Assembly: GCF_010729305.1 (NCBI RefSeq)
Contig: NZ_AP022574.1
Location: 5,084,001 to 5,148,000 of the forward strand
From: Mycolicibacterium psychrotolerans
GTDB lineage: Bacteria > Actinomycetota > Actinomycetes > Mycobacteriales > Mycobacteriaceae
Direction of reading: 5' to 3'
Length of the DNA stretch: 64,000 nt
The notes beneath the pieces were generated by a model. It was not told the origin of the DNA, did no database searches, and saw only the letters and a list, made by a program, of their open reading frames with translations. A program made the position numbers and the translations under genes. Every line of letters begins with the position of its first letter. Position 1 is the stretch's first letter. Below, piece by piece: positions 1 to 9,056 of the stretch.

Positions 1-284
1 ACGTTGCCGAAGTGCAGGGCGGCCCCGCCCATCACCTGGACGTCGAAGTGGCGCTGGTTGAGCACCCGCCAGGCCGCCTCGCGGGCGACGGCGAACGCCT
101 CGGGGAGCAGGTCGTCGAGGTCCTCGCCGTCGGCGACCCGCGCCTTGAAGGCGGCGGTCTTGGCCCGCAAATCGGCGTCGGAGAGCTTCTCGACGTCGTC
201 GGACAGGGTGTTGACGTAGTCAGCCACCCCCTTGAGGCGCTTGACCATGCGGCCTTCGCCGAGACGGAGCAACTTCGAGAGCAC
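1..284 (-). CDS. secA1: Preprotein translocase ATPase SecA1, N-terminal part (runs off window)
   Basis: This is the start of SecA, the ATPase that drives proteins through the SecYEG channel. The first residues (MLSKLLRLGEGRMVKRLKG, GTG start) and the later VQVMGGAALHFGNV segment match mycobacterial SecA1 as I remember it, so this is the housekeeping copy and not SecA2. About 94 codons are visible; the Walker motifs lie beyond base 1. The start was chosen because it gives the family's standard N-terminus. The gene lies 122 bases downstream of hpf on the same strand, the arrangement found in M. tuberculosis. Confidence 0.93.
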   Translation of the reverse strand, partial: MLSKLLRLGEGRMVKRLKGVADYVNTLSDDVEKLSDADLRAKTAAFKARVADGEDLDDLLPEAFAVAREAAWRVLNQRHFDVQVMGGAALHFGN

Positions 285-406
285 GCTGTATAACCCTTTG
301 CGTTGATGGATGCGTCACGCGTTGGACGCCCCCATCGTACGGGGCGAAGCCGGCGCGCCGGGCAACCGTGACGGTGCTCGAGCGCGCCGGATCGCGCCGG
401 ATCCAT

Positions 407-1093
407 CTAGGCGAGCCGGATCAGCCCGTAGTCGTAGGCGTGGCGCCGGTACACGACGCAGGGCTTGTCGCTCTCCTTGTCGTGGAACAGGAAGAAGTCG
501 TGCCCGACGAGCTCCATCTCGTAGAGCGCGTCGTCGACGGTCATCGGGGTGGCCTGGTGTTCCTTGGTGCGCACGATGCGCCCGGGTTCGTGGTCGTCGA
601 CGACGGCGCCGTCGGTCGCGACGGCGGTCTCGGTCGGCAGCGCGAACGCGGCGTCGAGGCGGTCAGGCGCGGTGGCTTCGTGCAGCGACTCCGGCCGCTT
701 GTCGCCGTAGTGGATCTTGCGGCGGTCCTTGCTCTTGCGCAGCCGGGCCTCGAGTTTGCTGACCGCGGCTTCGAAGGCGGCGTAGAAGCTGTCTGCGCAG
801 GCTTCGCCGCGAACGACCGGTCCGCGGCCCTTCGCCGTGATCTCGACATGTTGACAGTTCTTGCGTTGACGTCGGTTCTTCTCGTGATCGAGTTCGACGT
901 CGAAGAGGTAGATGGTGCGGTCGAATCGTTCCAGGCGCGACAACTTCTCGGCGACGAAGACGCGGAAGTGGTCGGGAACTTCGACGTTGCGACCCTTCAC
1001 CACCACTTCGGCGTGTGAAGTGACGTCGGAGGGGCCCGAGGCGTCGGGATCCATCACCATCGTGTTGTCGGAGTCCGCGGAATTTACTGACAT
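407..1093 (-). CDS. hpf: Long-form ribosome hibernation promoting factor (HPF/RaiA family)
   Basis: A 228-residue protein of the long HPF family, which dimerises 70S ribosomes into inactive 100S particles or protects them in stationary phase and hypoxia. The N-terminal S30AE domain lies at about 25-125 (VVVKGRNVEVPDHFRVFVAEK and onward). The C-terminal dimerisation domain lies at about 170-228 (DALYEMELVGHDFFLFHDKE, then YRRHAYDYGLIRL). The ATG at 1093 is preceded by a purine-rich stretch and gives a length near the family norm. A GTG at 1213 in the same frame would add 40 residues of low-complexity sequence and is judged unlikely. It is followed by secA1. Confidence 0.9.
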   Translation of the reverse strand: MSVNSADSDNTMVMDPDASGPSDVTSHAEVVVKGRNVEVPDHFRVFVAEKLSRLERFDRTIYLFDVELDHEKNRRQRKNCQHVEITAKGRGPVVRGEACADSFYAAFEAAVSKLEARLRKSKDRRKIHYGDKRPESLHEATAPDRLDAAFALPTETAVATDGAVVDDHEPGRIVRTKEHQATPMTVDDALYEMELVGHDFFLFHDKESDKPCVVYRRHAYDYGLIRLA

Positions 1094-1380
1094 GCTTGGC
1101 AACTCGACTCTCTCTCGCGTATGCACGTCCTGCGTGCCTGCTGATGAAGAAATCGCGCCGACGGGGCATGTGGGGTTGGCGCCACTCGCCGGTGCAAGGT
1201 GTCGACTACTCACCTCCTACCGCTGGCGCGATATCGGCGTCTCGCGTTCTGAGCGCCGCCGTGATCTGTTCACGGTTGATTGGTGCCGACGGTAGTCCGT
1301 GTTCATGTGTTCGTGCCACTGATTCGCCCGACCTGTTTTCAGTTCTTCACGGCGGATTGATCTACGGGTAACGCCTGCGC

Positions 1381-2016
1381 TCAGGCGTGGGCCACGGCTA
1401 CGACGGCGGCAACGTCCGCACCCCTGGTTTGCAGAACGCGGACCGACTCCGCGGCGGTTGCCCCGGTGGTGACGATGTCGTCGACGAGGACGACGGCGCC
1501 GCTGACCGCGCGGACGAGCCGGATCCGGCCGGCGATGTTGGCCTGCCGGTCGGCGCTCGAGAGCCCGACGGAGTCACGGGTGAAGGTCTTCGTTCGCAGG
1601 GCCGGCACGACGGTCAGCCCGGGCAGGTCGCGGGCGGCGCGGCGGGCCAGGCCGGTCACCGGGTCGCCGCCGCGGCGGCGTGCGGACGAGCCGCGGGTGG
1701 GTGCGGGCACCAGGGTCAACGGTGGGTCGAGTACCCCCCAGGTGAGCATGTGATCGAGCGCGGCACGCAAGGCGTCGCCCAGCGGATCGAGCAGGTCGCT
1801 GCGGCCACGCTCCTTGAGGGCGACGATGGCCTGCCGTCGCGCTCCGGCGTACCGGCCGAGCGAGAGCACCGGCACGCCTGGGTCCAGCCGCGGGGTGATG
1901 AGGTGCGGCTCGTCGGGTTGGACGCTCATTTCCTGCGCGCACGCCGGGCACCACGCGGTGGCGGGGGCGCCACAGCCGCCGCACTGCAGAGGGAGGACCA
2001 GATCGAGCACGCTCAC
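1381..2016 (-). CDS. ComF family protein (phosphoribosyltransferase-like)
   Basis: A 211-residue ComF-like protein. The N-terminus carries a zinc-ribbon-like CGGCGAPATAWCPAC pattern. The C-terminal half is a type I phosphoribosyltransferase fold with the PRPP-binding loop VVLVDDIVTTGATA. ComF proteins are linked to DNA uptake in Firmicutes and Proteobacteria, but the function in mycobacteria is not established. The GTG start at 2016 overlaps the stop of the upstream DUF559-type gene in a GTGA junction, indicating translational coupling. A GTG two codons later (2010) is the alternative. Confidence 0.85.
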   Translation of the reverse strand: MSVLDLVLPLQCGGCGAPATAWCPACAQEMSVQPDEPHLITPRLDPGVPVLSLGRYAGARRQAIVALKERGRSDLLDPLGDALRAALDHMLTWGVLDPPLTLVPAPTRGSSARRRGGDPVTGLARRAARDLPGLTVVPALRTKTFTRDSVGLSSADRQANIAGRIRLVRAVSGAVVLVDDIVTTGATAAESVRVLQTRGADVAAVVAVAHA

Positions 2017-2918
2017 CGCTTCGGCACCCGTCGAACGTGCGTCCAGGGCGGCCCAGCGTCCGGATTCTCGCCCAGAGCGCACAGTCGTTGACGCCACGCC
2101 GTCGTCAGGCGGGCAATGACGCCGCCCTCGGAGTCGGCCGAGGTGACGCGGATGTCGTTCCAGCCGAGTTCGGTCACCGCATCGTGGCGGCGGATGCCCT
2201 TGTTGAACGCCTGACGCGTCGTGCGGTGGTGATCGCCCTCGTAGTCGAGCGCGATCATCATGCCCTCCCACCCCATGTCCAGCTCGGCTACCAATCCGCC
2301 GTAGGCGTCGTACACCGGGATCTGGGTCTGGGGTGGCGGAAAGTGATTGTCGACGACCATGAGCCGCAGGTGAGTCTCCTGCGGCGATTCCGCCCCCGCG
2401 TCGACGCGGTTCAGCGTCTGACGCGCCGCCCGGATGCCGCGGCGGCCCACGTATCGGTCGGCGAGAAGTTCGACGTCGGCGGGCTTCATCTTCGTGGCGC
2501 GGGCGAGAGCATCGATCAGTGCCACGGCACGGCGTTCGGAATACCGGCATGCAATGTCGAGTGCAGTGCGCTCGGGCGTCGTCACCCGCATCCCGCGGAT
2601 CGTCACGATCTCGTCGTCGGCAACGCGATCGGACCACACACGCAGACCGCGCGGCGCTCTTCTGTTGTCCCACAGCACTTCCGGCGGCCGATTGGCGTCC
2701 ACCCATCTCGCGCCGTGCACCGCTGCCGCCGATCGGCCGGCGACGACCCCCTCGCGACCGGTCCACAGGTAGGCCGCCTGGGCTCGACCGATCGCGCTCA
2801 GTTCGGCACCCGCGGGCGCATAGACACCCGGGAAGACGGCTTCGAAGTCCGTCCGGAGTCGGTGCCGCGTCAACCGTCCGGCGTCGAGCGCCTCACGACC
2901 AAGGAACGGCACTGCCAT
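2013..2918 (-). CDS. DUF559-type protein with AbiEi-like N-terminus
   Basis: A 301-residue protein common in mycobacterial genomes. The N-terminal two thirds resembles the winged-helix region of AbiEi-type proteins. The C-terminal third carries a Vsr/MutH-like nuclease signature: ESPQETHLR, then AELDMGWE and ALDYEGDHH with the acidic residues of a PD-(D/E)XK-type site. Biological role unknown; it is not next to an obvious toxin. A second member lies at 27199-28068. The gene overlaps the comF-like gene by four bases. The ATG at 2918 has no strong ribosome-binding site, so the start is moderately certain. Confidence 0.75.
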   Translation of the reverse strand: MAVPFLGREALDAGRLTRHRLRTDFEAVFPGVYAPAGAELSAIGRAQAAYLWTGREGVVAGRSAAAVHGARWVDANRPPEVLWDNRRAPRGLRVWSDRVADDEIVTIRGMRVTTPERTALDIACRYSERRAVALIDALARATKMKPADVELLADRYVGRRGIRAARQTLNRVDAGAESPQETHLRLMVVDNHFPPPQTQIPVYDAYGGLVAELDMGWEGMMIALDYEGDHHRTTRQAFNKGIRRHDAVTELGWNDIRVTSADSEGGVIARLTTAWRQRLCALGENPDAGPPWTHVRRVPKR

Positions 2919-3045
2919 GCCGGAAGTGTGTCGACACCCACCGACATCAGATCAAAGCGTGCGCCGAGCGTGTGCTCATGGCGGCGGTTGCGCCGTCTGA
3001 CCGCCCTCACCGCACGCTCGGCGCGCGCGGAGGCAGCGCGGGGCA

Positions 3046-3483
3046 CTACGCCTGGACGATCGACTCTCCCTGCACGGTGATGTTCACCGGCTCGAGCGGC
3101 TTCTTGGCCGGGCCGTTGACGACCTGGCCGTCGAGGCTGAACTTGCTCCCATGGCACGGGCAGTCGATGGTGCCGTCGGCGACCTTGTTGACCAGGCACC
3201 CAGAGTGCGTGCACACCGCGGAGAACGCCTTGTACTCGCCGGCCGTCGGCTGGGTGACGACGGTCTTGCCGACGATCACCCCGGAACCCACCGGCACGTC
3301 GCCGGTCGTGGTCAGCGCCGCCCCGGCCGCCGCCGAAGACGACTCCGCGGACGAAGACGTCGATGACGAGGAATCCGATCCGCTCGAGCACGCCGCGAGC
3401 GCCGCGGCGGCCACTCCCACCCCGGCCCCGGCGAGCACCGTCTTGCGCGAAACAACGACCTCACTGACCTCATTGACGTCCAT
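3046..3483 (-). CDS. Rieske [2Fe-2S] lipoprotein
   Basis: A 145-residue exported Rieske protein. A signal peptide with a lipobox (LAAC, lipidated Cys32) is followed by a Ser-rich linker and a Rieske fold. Ligands are visible as Cys91-x-His93 and Cys108-x-x-His111, with Cys96 and Cys110 placed for the usual disulfide. The ATG follows AAAGGG. The gene begins 25 bases after the lpqB stop on the same strand, so it is probably the last gene of the mtrA-mtrB-lpqB operon. No electron-transfer partner is encoded nearby. It may serve a cell-envelope redox role; this is inference. Confidence 0.85.
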   Translation of the reverse strand: MDVNEVSEVVVSRKTVLAGAGVGVAAAALAACSSGSDSSSSTSSSAESSSAAAGAALTTTGDVPVGSGVIVGKTVVTQPTAGEYKAFSAVCTHSGCLVNKVADGTIDCPCHGSKFSLDGQVVNGPAKKPLEPVNITVQGESIVQA

Positions 3484-3508
3484 TCGGAACCCTTTCGTCG
3501 ACGACCTG

Positions 3509-5269
3509 TCAGCCCGGCAGCACCGGCAGCGCGCCCGCTGCCATCAGCGGTCGGACCTCGGCCCACCCCGGGTCGCCTTCGGCGCCCGAGCCGGACAGCT
3601 GGAGTACGCCGCGTTCGTCGGCGACGTAGACGGCCGACGGGTTGGCGGCCACCGTGGTGACAGGCATCAGCAGGTTGCGGCTGGGCCCGTCGGAGTTCAC
3701 CCCGTCGAGGTTGACGTAGGACACCGGATGCTGGGGGTCGGTGCGGCTGACCACGATGTCGTCGCCGGTGCGCCAGCCCAGCGACACCACGGTGTCGCCC
3801 AGCCCGTAGCCCAGCCGGCGCGGATAGGTCAGCGCGTAGCCGCCGCCGGGCGTCTGCTCGACACCGGCGAGCACCACGTGCCGGTCGATCACCATCGCCG
3901 CGCGGGTGCCGTCGCGGGAGAGCTGCAACTCGGTGATGACGCCCGGGAATTTGCCCGCCACGACCGTCGCGTCGACCGGGATGCGGGCCGGCTGACCGGA
4001 CGCGTCCTGGATCACTCGGACCACGTTGATGCCGTCGACGACGACCCAGATCGCGTCGTCGAGCGCCCAGCTGGGCCGGGTCAGGCTGCGGCCGTCCATC
4101 GCCTGCGACGCGTTGCCGCCCAACGGTCCCACCCACAGCGACGACGCCATGTCGGGCGCTCCGGGCCGCATCGTGACGATCGACGCCACCTCCTGGCCGG
4201 TGCGGGACAGCGACGCCGCGGTCTGCCCCGGCATCGACCCGAACGAGCCCGGAACCCGCGGTGCGCGTTGGCCGTCCAGCGACACCAGCGAGCCGCCGAC
4301 GAGGGCGTGCAGACCGGCCGCCGCGCCGTCCGCCGCCCCCGGGTCGGTCGCCGCGACGTCGCCGGTGTCCCAGCCTTCGGCGAAGCGGTCGTCGAGCGCG
4401 GCGCCGTCGGCGTTGATCACGTAGGGCCCGTTGATGCCGGCCCGCGACAGGGTCCAGATGAGTTGGGCGGCAAGCAGTTGCCTGCTGTGCGGGTCGGTGG
4501 TGGACAGGTTCTCGAGGTCGATGCGCGCCCCGCCGTAGCCCCGGCCCACCCCGGTCTTTCCGCCGTCGGCACGGGTCACCGGGTTCCGCAGGCGCAGCGG
4601 CGGGCCCAGCAGGTTGCGCACCGTCTTCTCCATCTCCGGGCGCGGTCCCGCGATCAGCTTGCTCACCAGTTCGGTTGCCAGCTGGTCGGGTTCGGAGACG
4701 GCGACGTAGCGGGGGTCGGGTACGACGGTCTTGCCGGTGGGGTCGGCGAAGTACAGGGTGCTGCGCTTGTAGGTGGACTGGAACTGCTGCCAGTCCAGGA
4801 ACACGCCGTTGGGCAGCCGGTCGATGCGCCAGCCGCCGGATGTCTTGACCAGTTCGATCGCGCCCGGGTCGGGCAGCGCGCCCTCCCCTGTCTCGAACAC
4901 GCCCATGTCCGACAGCGAGCCGAGGATGTCGGCCCGCATGCTCACCGAAACCCGATCGGGGGTCCGCGTTTCGACGAACACGACGTTGTCGATCAGCAGC
5001 GCGCTGCCTGCGTCGTCCCAGCCGCTCGACGCCGACTCGGTGAGGAACTGTCGCGCCGCGAGGTGTCGGTTGGCGGGATCGGCGGTGGCCTTGAGGAATT
5101 CGCGCAGCAGCACATCGGGATCCATGTCCGCGGTGGGCTTGGGCAGGCTCGGCGGGGCCGGCCGCTCGACGGTGCCGATCGCCTGCGGCGACGACGAACT
5201 GGGCACCCCGGCGCAGCCGGCCAGCACCAGCATCAGCGCCGAGAACAGCGCCGCGAAGGCCCGTGTCAC
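3509..5269 (-). CDS. lpqB: Lipoprotein LpqB, accessory protein of MtrB
   Basis: A 586-residue lipoprotein with a short signal peptide and lipobox LAGC (Cys19). The family has a GerMN-type domain after the linker and a C-terminal beta-propeller-like region; both are consistent with the length here. LpqB is known to interact with the sensor kinase MtrB in mycobacteria and to influence MtrA phosphorylation. The GTG start at 5269 overlaps the mtrB stop (GTGA), so translation is coupled to mtrB. The operon order mtrA-mtrB-lpqB is conserved in actinobacteria. Confidence 0.95.
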   Translation of the reverse strand: MTRAFAALFSALMLVLAGCAGVPSSSSPQAIGTVERPAPPSLPKPTADMDPDVLLREFLKATADPANRHLAARQFLTESASSGWDDAGSALLIDNVVFVETRTPDRVSVSMRADILGSLSDMGVFETGEGALPDPGAIELVKTSGGWRIDRLPNGVFLDWQQFQSTYKRSTLYFADPTGKTVVPDPRYVAVSEPDQLATELVSKLIAGPRPEMEKTVRNLLGPPLRLRNPVTRADGGKTGVGRGYGGARIDLENLSTTDPHSRQLLAAQLIWTLSRAGINGPYVINADGAALDDRFAEGWDTGDVAATDPGAADGAAAGLHALVGGSLVSLDGQRAPRVPGSFGSMPGQTAASLSRTGQEVASIVTMRPGAPDMASSLWVGPLGGNASQAMDGRSLTRPSWALDDAIWVVVDGINVVRVIQDASGQPARIPVDATVVAGKFPGVITELQLSRDGTRAAMVIDRHVVLAGVEQTPGGGYALTYPRRLGYGLGDTVVSLGWRTGDDIVVSRTDPQHPVSYVNLDGVNSDGPSRNLLMPVTTVAANPSAVYVADERGVLQLSGSGAEGDPGWAEVRPLMAAGALPVLPG

Positions 5270-6909
5270 ACGCTTTCCCCTGCCGGTTCGCGCCGACGGG
5301 TGGGGACACCGGCGGGTTCGCCGATCGGTTTGACCGGCAGCGGGCTGCTGGTCACCTTGTGTCCCCGCACCAGCGGCAGCGTCAGCCGGAAGCAGGCGCC
5401 CTTACCTGGCTCGCCCCACGCTTCCAGCCGGCCCTGGTGGAGCCGCGCATCCTCGATGCTGATGGCCAGGCCCAGACCGGTCCCGCCGGAGCGGCGCACC
5501 CGGGACGGGTCGGCGCGCCAGAACCGGCTGAACACCAGCTTCTCCTCGCCGGGCCGCAGCCCGACGCCGTAGTCGCGCACCGTCACCGCAACGGTGTCGG
5601 CGTCGGCGGCCATCCGGATCCGCACCGGCTTGCGCTCGGCGTGGTCGATGGCGTTGGCGATCAGATTGCGCAGGATCCGCTCGACGCGGCGGGAGTCCAC
5701 CTCGGCGATGATCTCGTCGCCGGGCAGGTCGACCATCAGGTCGACGTGCGCGTCCTCGGCGAGGTGCCCGACGTTGTCGAGCGCGCTGCGCACGATCGAG
5801 CGCAGGTCGACGGCTTCGACCGCGAGTTCGGCGACACCGGCGTCGTGGCGGGAGATCTCGAGCAGGTCGTTGAGCAGCGACTCGAACCGGTCGAGCTCGT
5901 TGACCATCAGCTCGGTGGAGCGGCGCAGCGCGGGGTCGAGTTCCTCGGCGTGATCGTGGATCAGGTCGGCGGCCATCCGCACCGTGGTCAGCGGGGTGCG
6001 CAGTTCGTGGCTGACGTCGGAGGTGAAGCGGCGCTGCAGGTTCCCGAACTCCTCGAGCTGGGTGATCTGACGCTGCAGGCTCTCGGCCATGTCGTTGAAC
6101 GACACCGCCAGGCGGGCCATGTCGTCCTCGCCGCGCACCGGCATGCGTTCGCTCAGATGCCCTTCGGCGAAGCGTTCGGCGATCCGCGACGCCGACCGTA
6201 CGGGCAGCACGATCTGGCGCGCCACCAGCAGTGCGATCGCGGCGAGCAGGCCGAGCAGCACCACGCCGCCGGTGGCCATGGTGCCGCGCACCAACGCGAT
6301 CGTGGACTGCTCGTTGTTGAGCGGGAAGATCAGGTACAGCTCGAGGTTGGTGACGGGCGAGGACGTCGGGCTGCCGATGATCAGCGCCGGGCCGGAGAAG
6401 CCGTCGGTGTGCACGGTCGCGTACTGGTAGCTGACCTGGCCGGCTTTGACGAAATCGCGCAACGAGTTCGGGATCTGGTCGATCGGACCGGCCGCCGTCG
6501 CCGCGCGCGGCCCGTCGCCGGGGACGATGAGCACCGCGTCGAACGTGCCCGCCAGGCCCGCCCCGGCGTCGGCCTTGCGATCGATCAGCGTGTTGCGGGC
6601 CAGTTGCAGGCTGCTGTCGAGCGAGCGGGTCTCCTCACCGCCGACGATGCCGCTGACGGTGGTGCGGGCGCGCTCGATCTCCTCGGTCGCGGCGCCGACC
6701 TTCACCTCGAGGATGCGGTCGGTGATCTGGCTCGTCAGCACGAACCCGAGCACGAGGATGACGGCGAGCGACAACCCCAACGTCAACGTGACGACGCGCA
6801 ACTGCAGGGAGCGCCGCCACGCCAGACTCATCGCCCGACCCAGCACACCCAGTCCGCGGATCAGTGGTGCCGACCGCCGGTGGATGCGCCGCCTCGAGCC
6901 GAAGATCAC
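5266..6909 (-). CDS. mtrB: Sensor histidine kinase MtrB
   Basis: A 547-residue membrane histidine kinase. Transmembrane segments lie at about 38-60 and 212-230 with an extracytoplasmic domain between them. A HAMP domain follows (about 231-283), then the H-box SDVSHELRTPL with phosphoacceptor His301, and a HATPase domain with N, G1 and G2 boxes (NLIANAIDHA, DYGVGLRPGEE, GGTGLGLAI). It phosphorylates MtrA and is tied to cell division and envelope homeostasis. The GTG start overlaps the mtrA stop by four bases and yields the VIFGSRRRI N-terminus seen in orthologues. Confidence 0.97.
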   Translation of the reverse strand: MIFGSRRRIHRRSAPLIRGLGVLGRAMSLAWRRSLQLRVVTLTLGLSLAVILVLGFVLTSQITDRILEVKVGAATEEIERARTTVSGIVGGEETRSLDSSLQLARNTLIDRKADAGAGLAGTFDAVLIVPGDGPRAATAAGPIDQIPNSLRDFVKAGQVSYQYATVHTDGFSGPALIIGSPTSSPVTNLELYLIFPLNNEQSTIALVRGTMATGGVVLLGLLAAIALLVARQIVLPVRSASRIAERFAEGHLSERMPVRGEDDMARLAVSFNDMAESLQRQITQLEEFGNLQRRFTSDVSHELRTPLTTVRMAADLIHDHAEELDPALRRSTELMVNELDRFESLLNDLLEISRHDAGVAELAVEAVDLRSIVRSALDNVGHLAEDAHVDLMVDLPGDEIIAEVDSRRVERILRNLIANAIDHAERKPVRIRMAADADTVAVTVRDYGVGLRPGEEKLVFSRFWRADPSRVRRSGGTGLGLAISIEDARLHQGRLEAWGEPGKGACFRLTLPLVRGHKVTSSPLPVKPIGEPAGVPTRRREPAGESV

Positions 6910-7592
6910 GGGGGTCCGGCCTTGTATCCCACTCCTCGAACGGTCAGCACCACCTGCGGGTTCTCCGGATCCTTCTCGACCTTGGCCCGCAGCCGCTGCA
7001 CATGCACGTTCACCAAACGGGTGTCGGCGGGGTGGCGGTAACCCCACACCTGTTCGAGCAGCACATCACGAGTAAACACCTGGCGCGGTTTGCGTGCCAG
7101 CGCGACCAGCAGGTCGAACTCCAGCGGGGTCAGCGAGATCTGCTCGCCCTGCCGGGTCACCTTGTGCGCGGGCACGTCGATGTCGACGTCGGCGATGGAG
7201 AGCATCTCGGCGGGCTCGTCCTCGTTGCGGCGCAAACGTGCGCGCACGCGCGCGACCAGTTCCTTGGGTTTGAACGGCTTCATCACGTAGTCGTCGGCGC
7301 CGGACTCCAGGCCGAGCACCACGTCGACGGTGTCGGTCTTGGCGGTCAGCATGACGATCGGCACGCCGGAGTCCGCGCGCAGCACGCGGCACACGTCGAT
7401 GCCGTTCATGCCTGGCAGCATCAGGTCGAGCAGCACCAGATCGGGCCGCAGTTCGCGCACGGCGGTCAGCGCCTGGGTGCCGTCACCGATGACCGCGGTG
7501 TCGAAGCCCTCACCGCGCAGCACGATGGTGAGCATCTCGGCCAGCGATGGGTCGTCGTCGACGACCAGGATCCTTTGCCTCATGGTGTCCAT
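6906..7592 (-). CDS. mtrA: Response regulator MtrA
   Basis: A 228-residue OmpR-family regulator, nearly identical to M. tuberculosis MtrA as remembered. The receiver domain has acidic residues DDD at 12-14, the phosphoacceptor Asp56 in LVLLDLMLPG, and Lys in MKPFKPKE. The C-terminal winged helix includes the recognition region RLVNVHVQRLRAKVEKD. Known targets in mycobacteria include the dnaA origin region, ripA and fbpB. First gene of the operon mtrA-mtrB-lpqB-Rieske. Confidence 0.98.
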   Translation of the reverse strand: MDTMRQRILVVDDDPSLAEMLTIVLRGEGFDTAVIGDGTQALTAVRELRPDLVLLDLMLPGMNGIDVCRVLRADSGVPIVMLTAKTDTVDVVLGLESGADDYVMKPFKPKELVARVRARLRRNEDEPAEMLSIADVDIDVPAHKVTRQGEQISLTPLEFDLLVALARKPRQVFTRDVLLEQVWGYRHPADTRLVNVHVQRLRAKVEKDPENPQVVLTVRGVGYKAGPP

Positions 7593-7670
7593 GGTGTCAC
7601 CAGAAAGCGATAAACCCCGGTTACCACACGGGGCGTTTCGCTTCTCGACCGCCCCGGTGTGCCCGACGCG

Positions 7671-8342
7671 TCAGGCGCAGGCGGCGATGACGTCGCGCTG
7701 CTGGCTGATCGACTGGAGCACCTCGAACCCGATCTGCCGCACGCTGGCCATGACGGGGTTGCGCTCCAGACCGGTCGCGGCGGATTCGCGGCGCACCACC
7801 CAGCCCAGCGATTCGCTGCCGGCCAGCGCCGTGTAGGCCGCCTCGACCTCGGGGTCGGTGAACTCCGACGACGCCAGTGCGAGCACCAGCTGCTTGCGTG
7901 AATACTCCACGCCGTCAGCGTCTTTGACGACCGGATTGGTCCACCAGTGGTCGAAGGGAATCCGCGAGCCGCGGTCGATGTGCCCGCCGTCGCGGGTGCG
8001 GATCGGCGCCGGCGGATACAAGCTGAGCTTGGGCACGAACTCGCCGCAGCGCTTGGAGCCGGTGCGGATCTTCATCAGGGTCAGGCACGCGGCCGACGCC
8101 GCGGTCTTGGGGTTGAGCGCCCCGGCGGTGTCCACCCAGGTGAAGTCCTGCCGCACACCGAGCTCGTCGATCAGCGCGCGGGTCGTGGCGCCCTGGTGCA
8201 CCAGACGGCGGATGTGGGCGGCCAGCTCGCGCGCTTCGAGCACCCTGCCCTGGTCGAATCGCTCCCCCGCGTACCAAAGGGCGGCGACGAGCTCGTCGAA
8301 CCGCGCCATCACTTCGGCCTGCGTACGAGTGTGAACGACCAT
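7671..8342 (-). CDS. Uncharacterised 223-residue protein between mtrA and tmk
   Basis: I do not recognise this protein. It begins MVVHTRTQAEVMARFDELV, is largely alpha-helical by composition at the N-terminus, and has Trp/Pro-rich central and basic C-terminal regions; no signal peptide or membrane segment is seen. The ATG at 8342 follows a GGGGG motif six bases upstream. It is transcribed in the same direction as tmk and mtrA. In M. tuberculosis tmk directly precedes mtrA as far as I recall, so this gene is an addition to that order. Confidence 0.75.
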   Translation of the reverse strand: MVVHTRTQAEVMARFDELVAALWYAGERFDQGRVLEARELAAHIRRLVHQGATTRALIDELGVRQDFTWVDTAGALNPKTAASAACLTLMKIRTGSKRCGEFVPKLSLYPPAPIRTRDGGHIDRGSRIPFDHWWTNPVVKDADGVEYSRKQLVLALASSEFTDPEVEAAYTALAGSESLGWVVRRESAATGLERNPVMASVRQIGFEVLQSISQQRDVIAACA

Positions 8343-8417
8343 GAAAACCCCCGTGCTCTGCGTCGCTGTGCGACGTCCCCGCACGGAGCGTACGTCGGGG
8401 AACCGGGTTTCGTCCCG

Positions 8418-9056
8418 CTAACCGGATCCGGTCAGCAACCGCTGCGCCAGCGCGGCCGCGTCGACGTCGGGGGGAACCACGACCCACGGGCCACCCCAGT
8501 GCGCCGCGGCGAGCCCGGCGTAGACCGCTCCGGTGCGTCGTTGCAGGCCGTCGTCGCGCTCGTAGGCGTCTCGGGTGCGGTCGGCGTCGGCGGCCTCCCG
8601 GCTGGCGGCGCGCTGCGCGGCGAGTTCGGTCGGCACGTCGAGCAGCACCTGCCGGTCGGGGGCCGGCAATCCCAGACGTCGGTATTCGAGCTCGTGCACC
8701 CAGGCGACGACGTCGCCGTCGGCGTCCTGGTGCAGCCGCGCCGCGCTGTAGGCGGCGTTGGACGCGACGTAGCGGTCCAGGAGCACCACCCCGTGCGTCG
8801 CGGTGAGCTGGGCGATCTGGTCGCGCGCGCCTGCGCGGTCCATCGCGAACAGCACCGCCATCGCGTAGACGGAGTCGGCCAGGTCGCCGTGCCGGCCGTG
8901 CAGCGCCTCGGCCGCCAGGTCGGCGGGCACCGATACGCCATATCGGGGAAAAGCCAGGTCAGCGACGGAGTGGCCGTGGGACTCGAACGCGGCGCGCAAC
9001 CCGTTGGTCAGCGTGCGCTTGCCCGCGCCGTCGACGCCCTCGATGACGATGAGCAC
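8418..9056 (-). CDS. tmk: Thymidylate kinase
   Basis: A 212-residue dTMP kinase, which makes dTDP for DNA synthesis. The P-loop GVDGAGKRT is at 7-15, the DR motif is in VVLLDRYVASNAAYSAARL, and the substrate-binding FPRYG is near residue 36. The mycobacterial enzyme is a known drug target with an unusual magnesium requirement. GTG start at 9056. The gene lies between sahH-side genes and mtrA as in other mycobacteria. Confidence 0.95.
   Translation of the reverse strand: MLIVIEGVDGAGKRTLTNGLRAAFESHGHSVADLAFPRYGVSVPADLAAEALHGRHGDLADSVYAMAVLFAMDRAGARDQIAQLTATHGVVLLDRYVASNAAYSAARLHQDADGDVVAWVHELEYRRLGLPAPDRQVLLDVPTELAAQRAASREAADADRTRDAYERDDGLQRRTGAVYAGLAAAHWGGPWVVVPPDVDAAALAQRLLTGSG

Noticed and set aside
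1094..1380. N-terminal extension of hpf from GTG 1213
   Set aside because: It adds 40 residues without similarity to the family, and the GTG directly abuts the AGGAG motif with no spacing.
2519..5572. A 1017-codon open frame on the plus strand across lpqB and neighbours
   Set aside because: It is the shadow of GC-rich minus-strand genes (DUF559-type, Rieske, lpqB); its translation is Arg/His/Gln-rich and has no domain.
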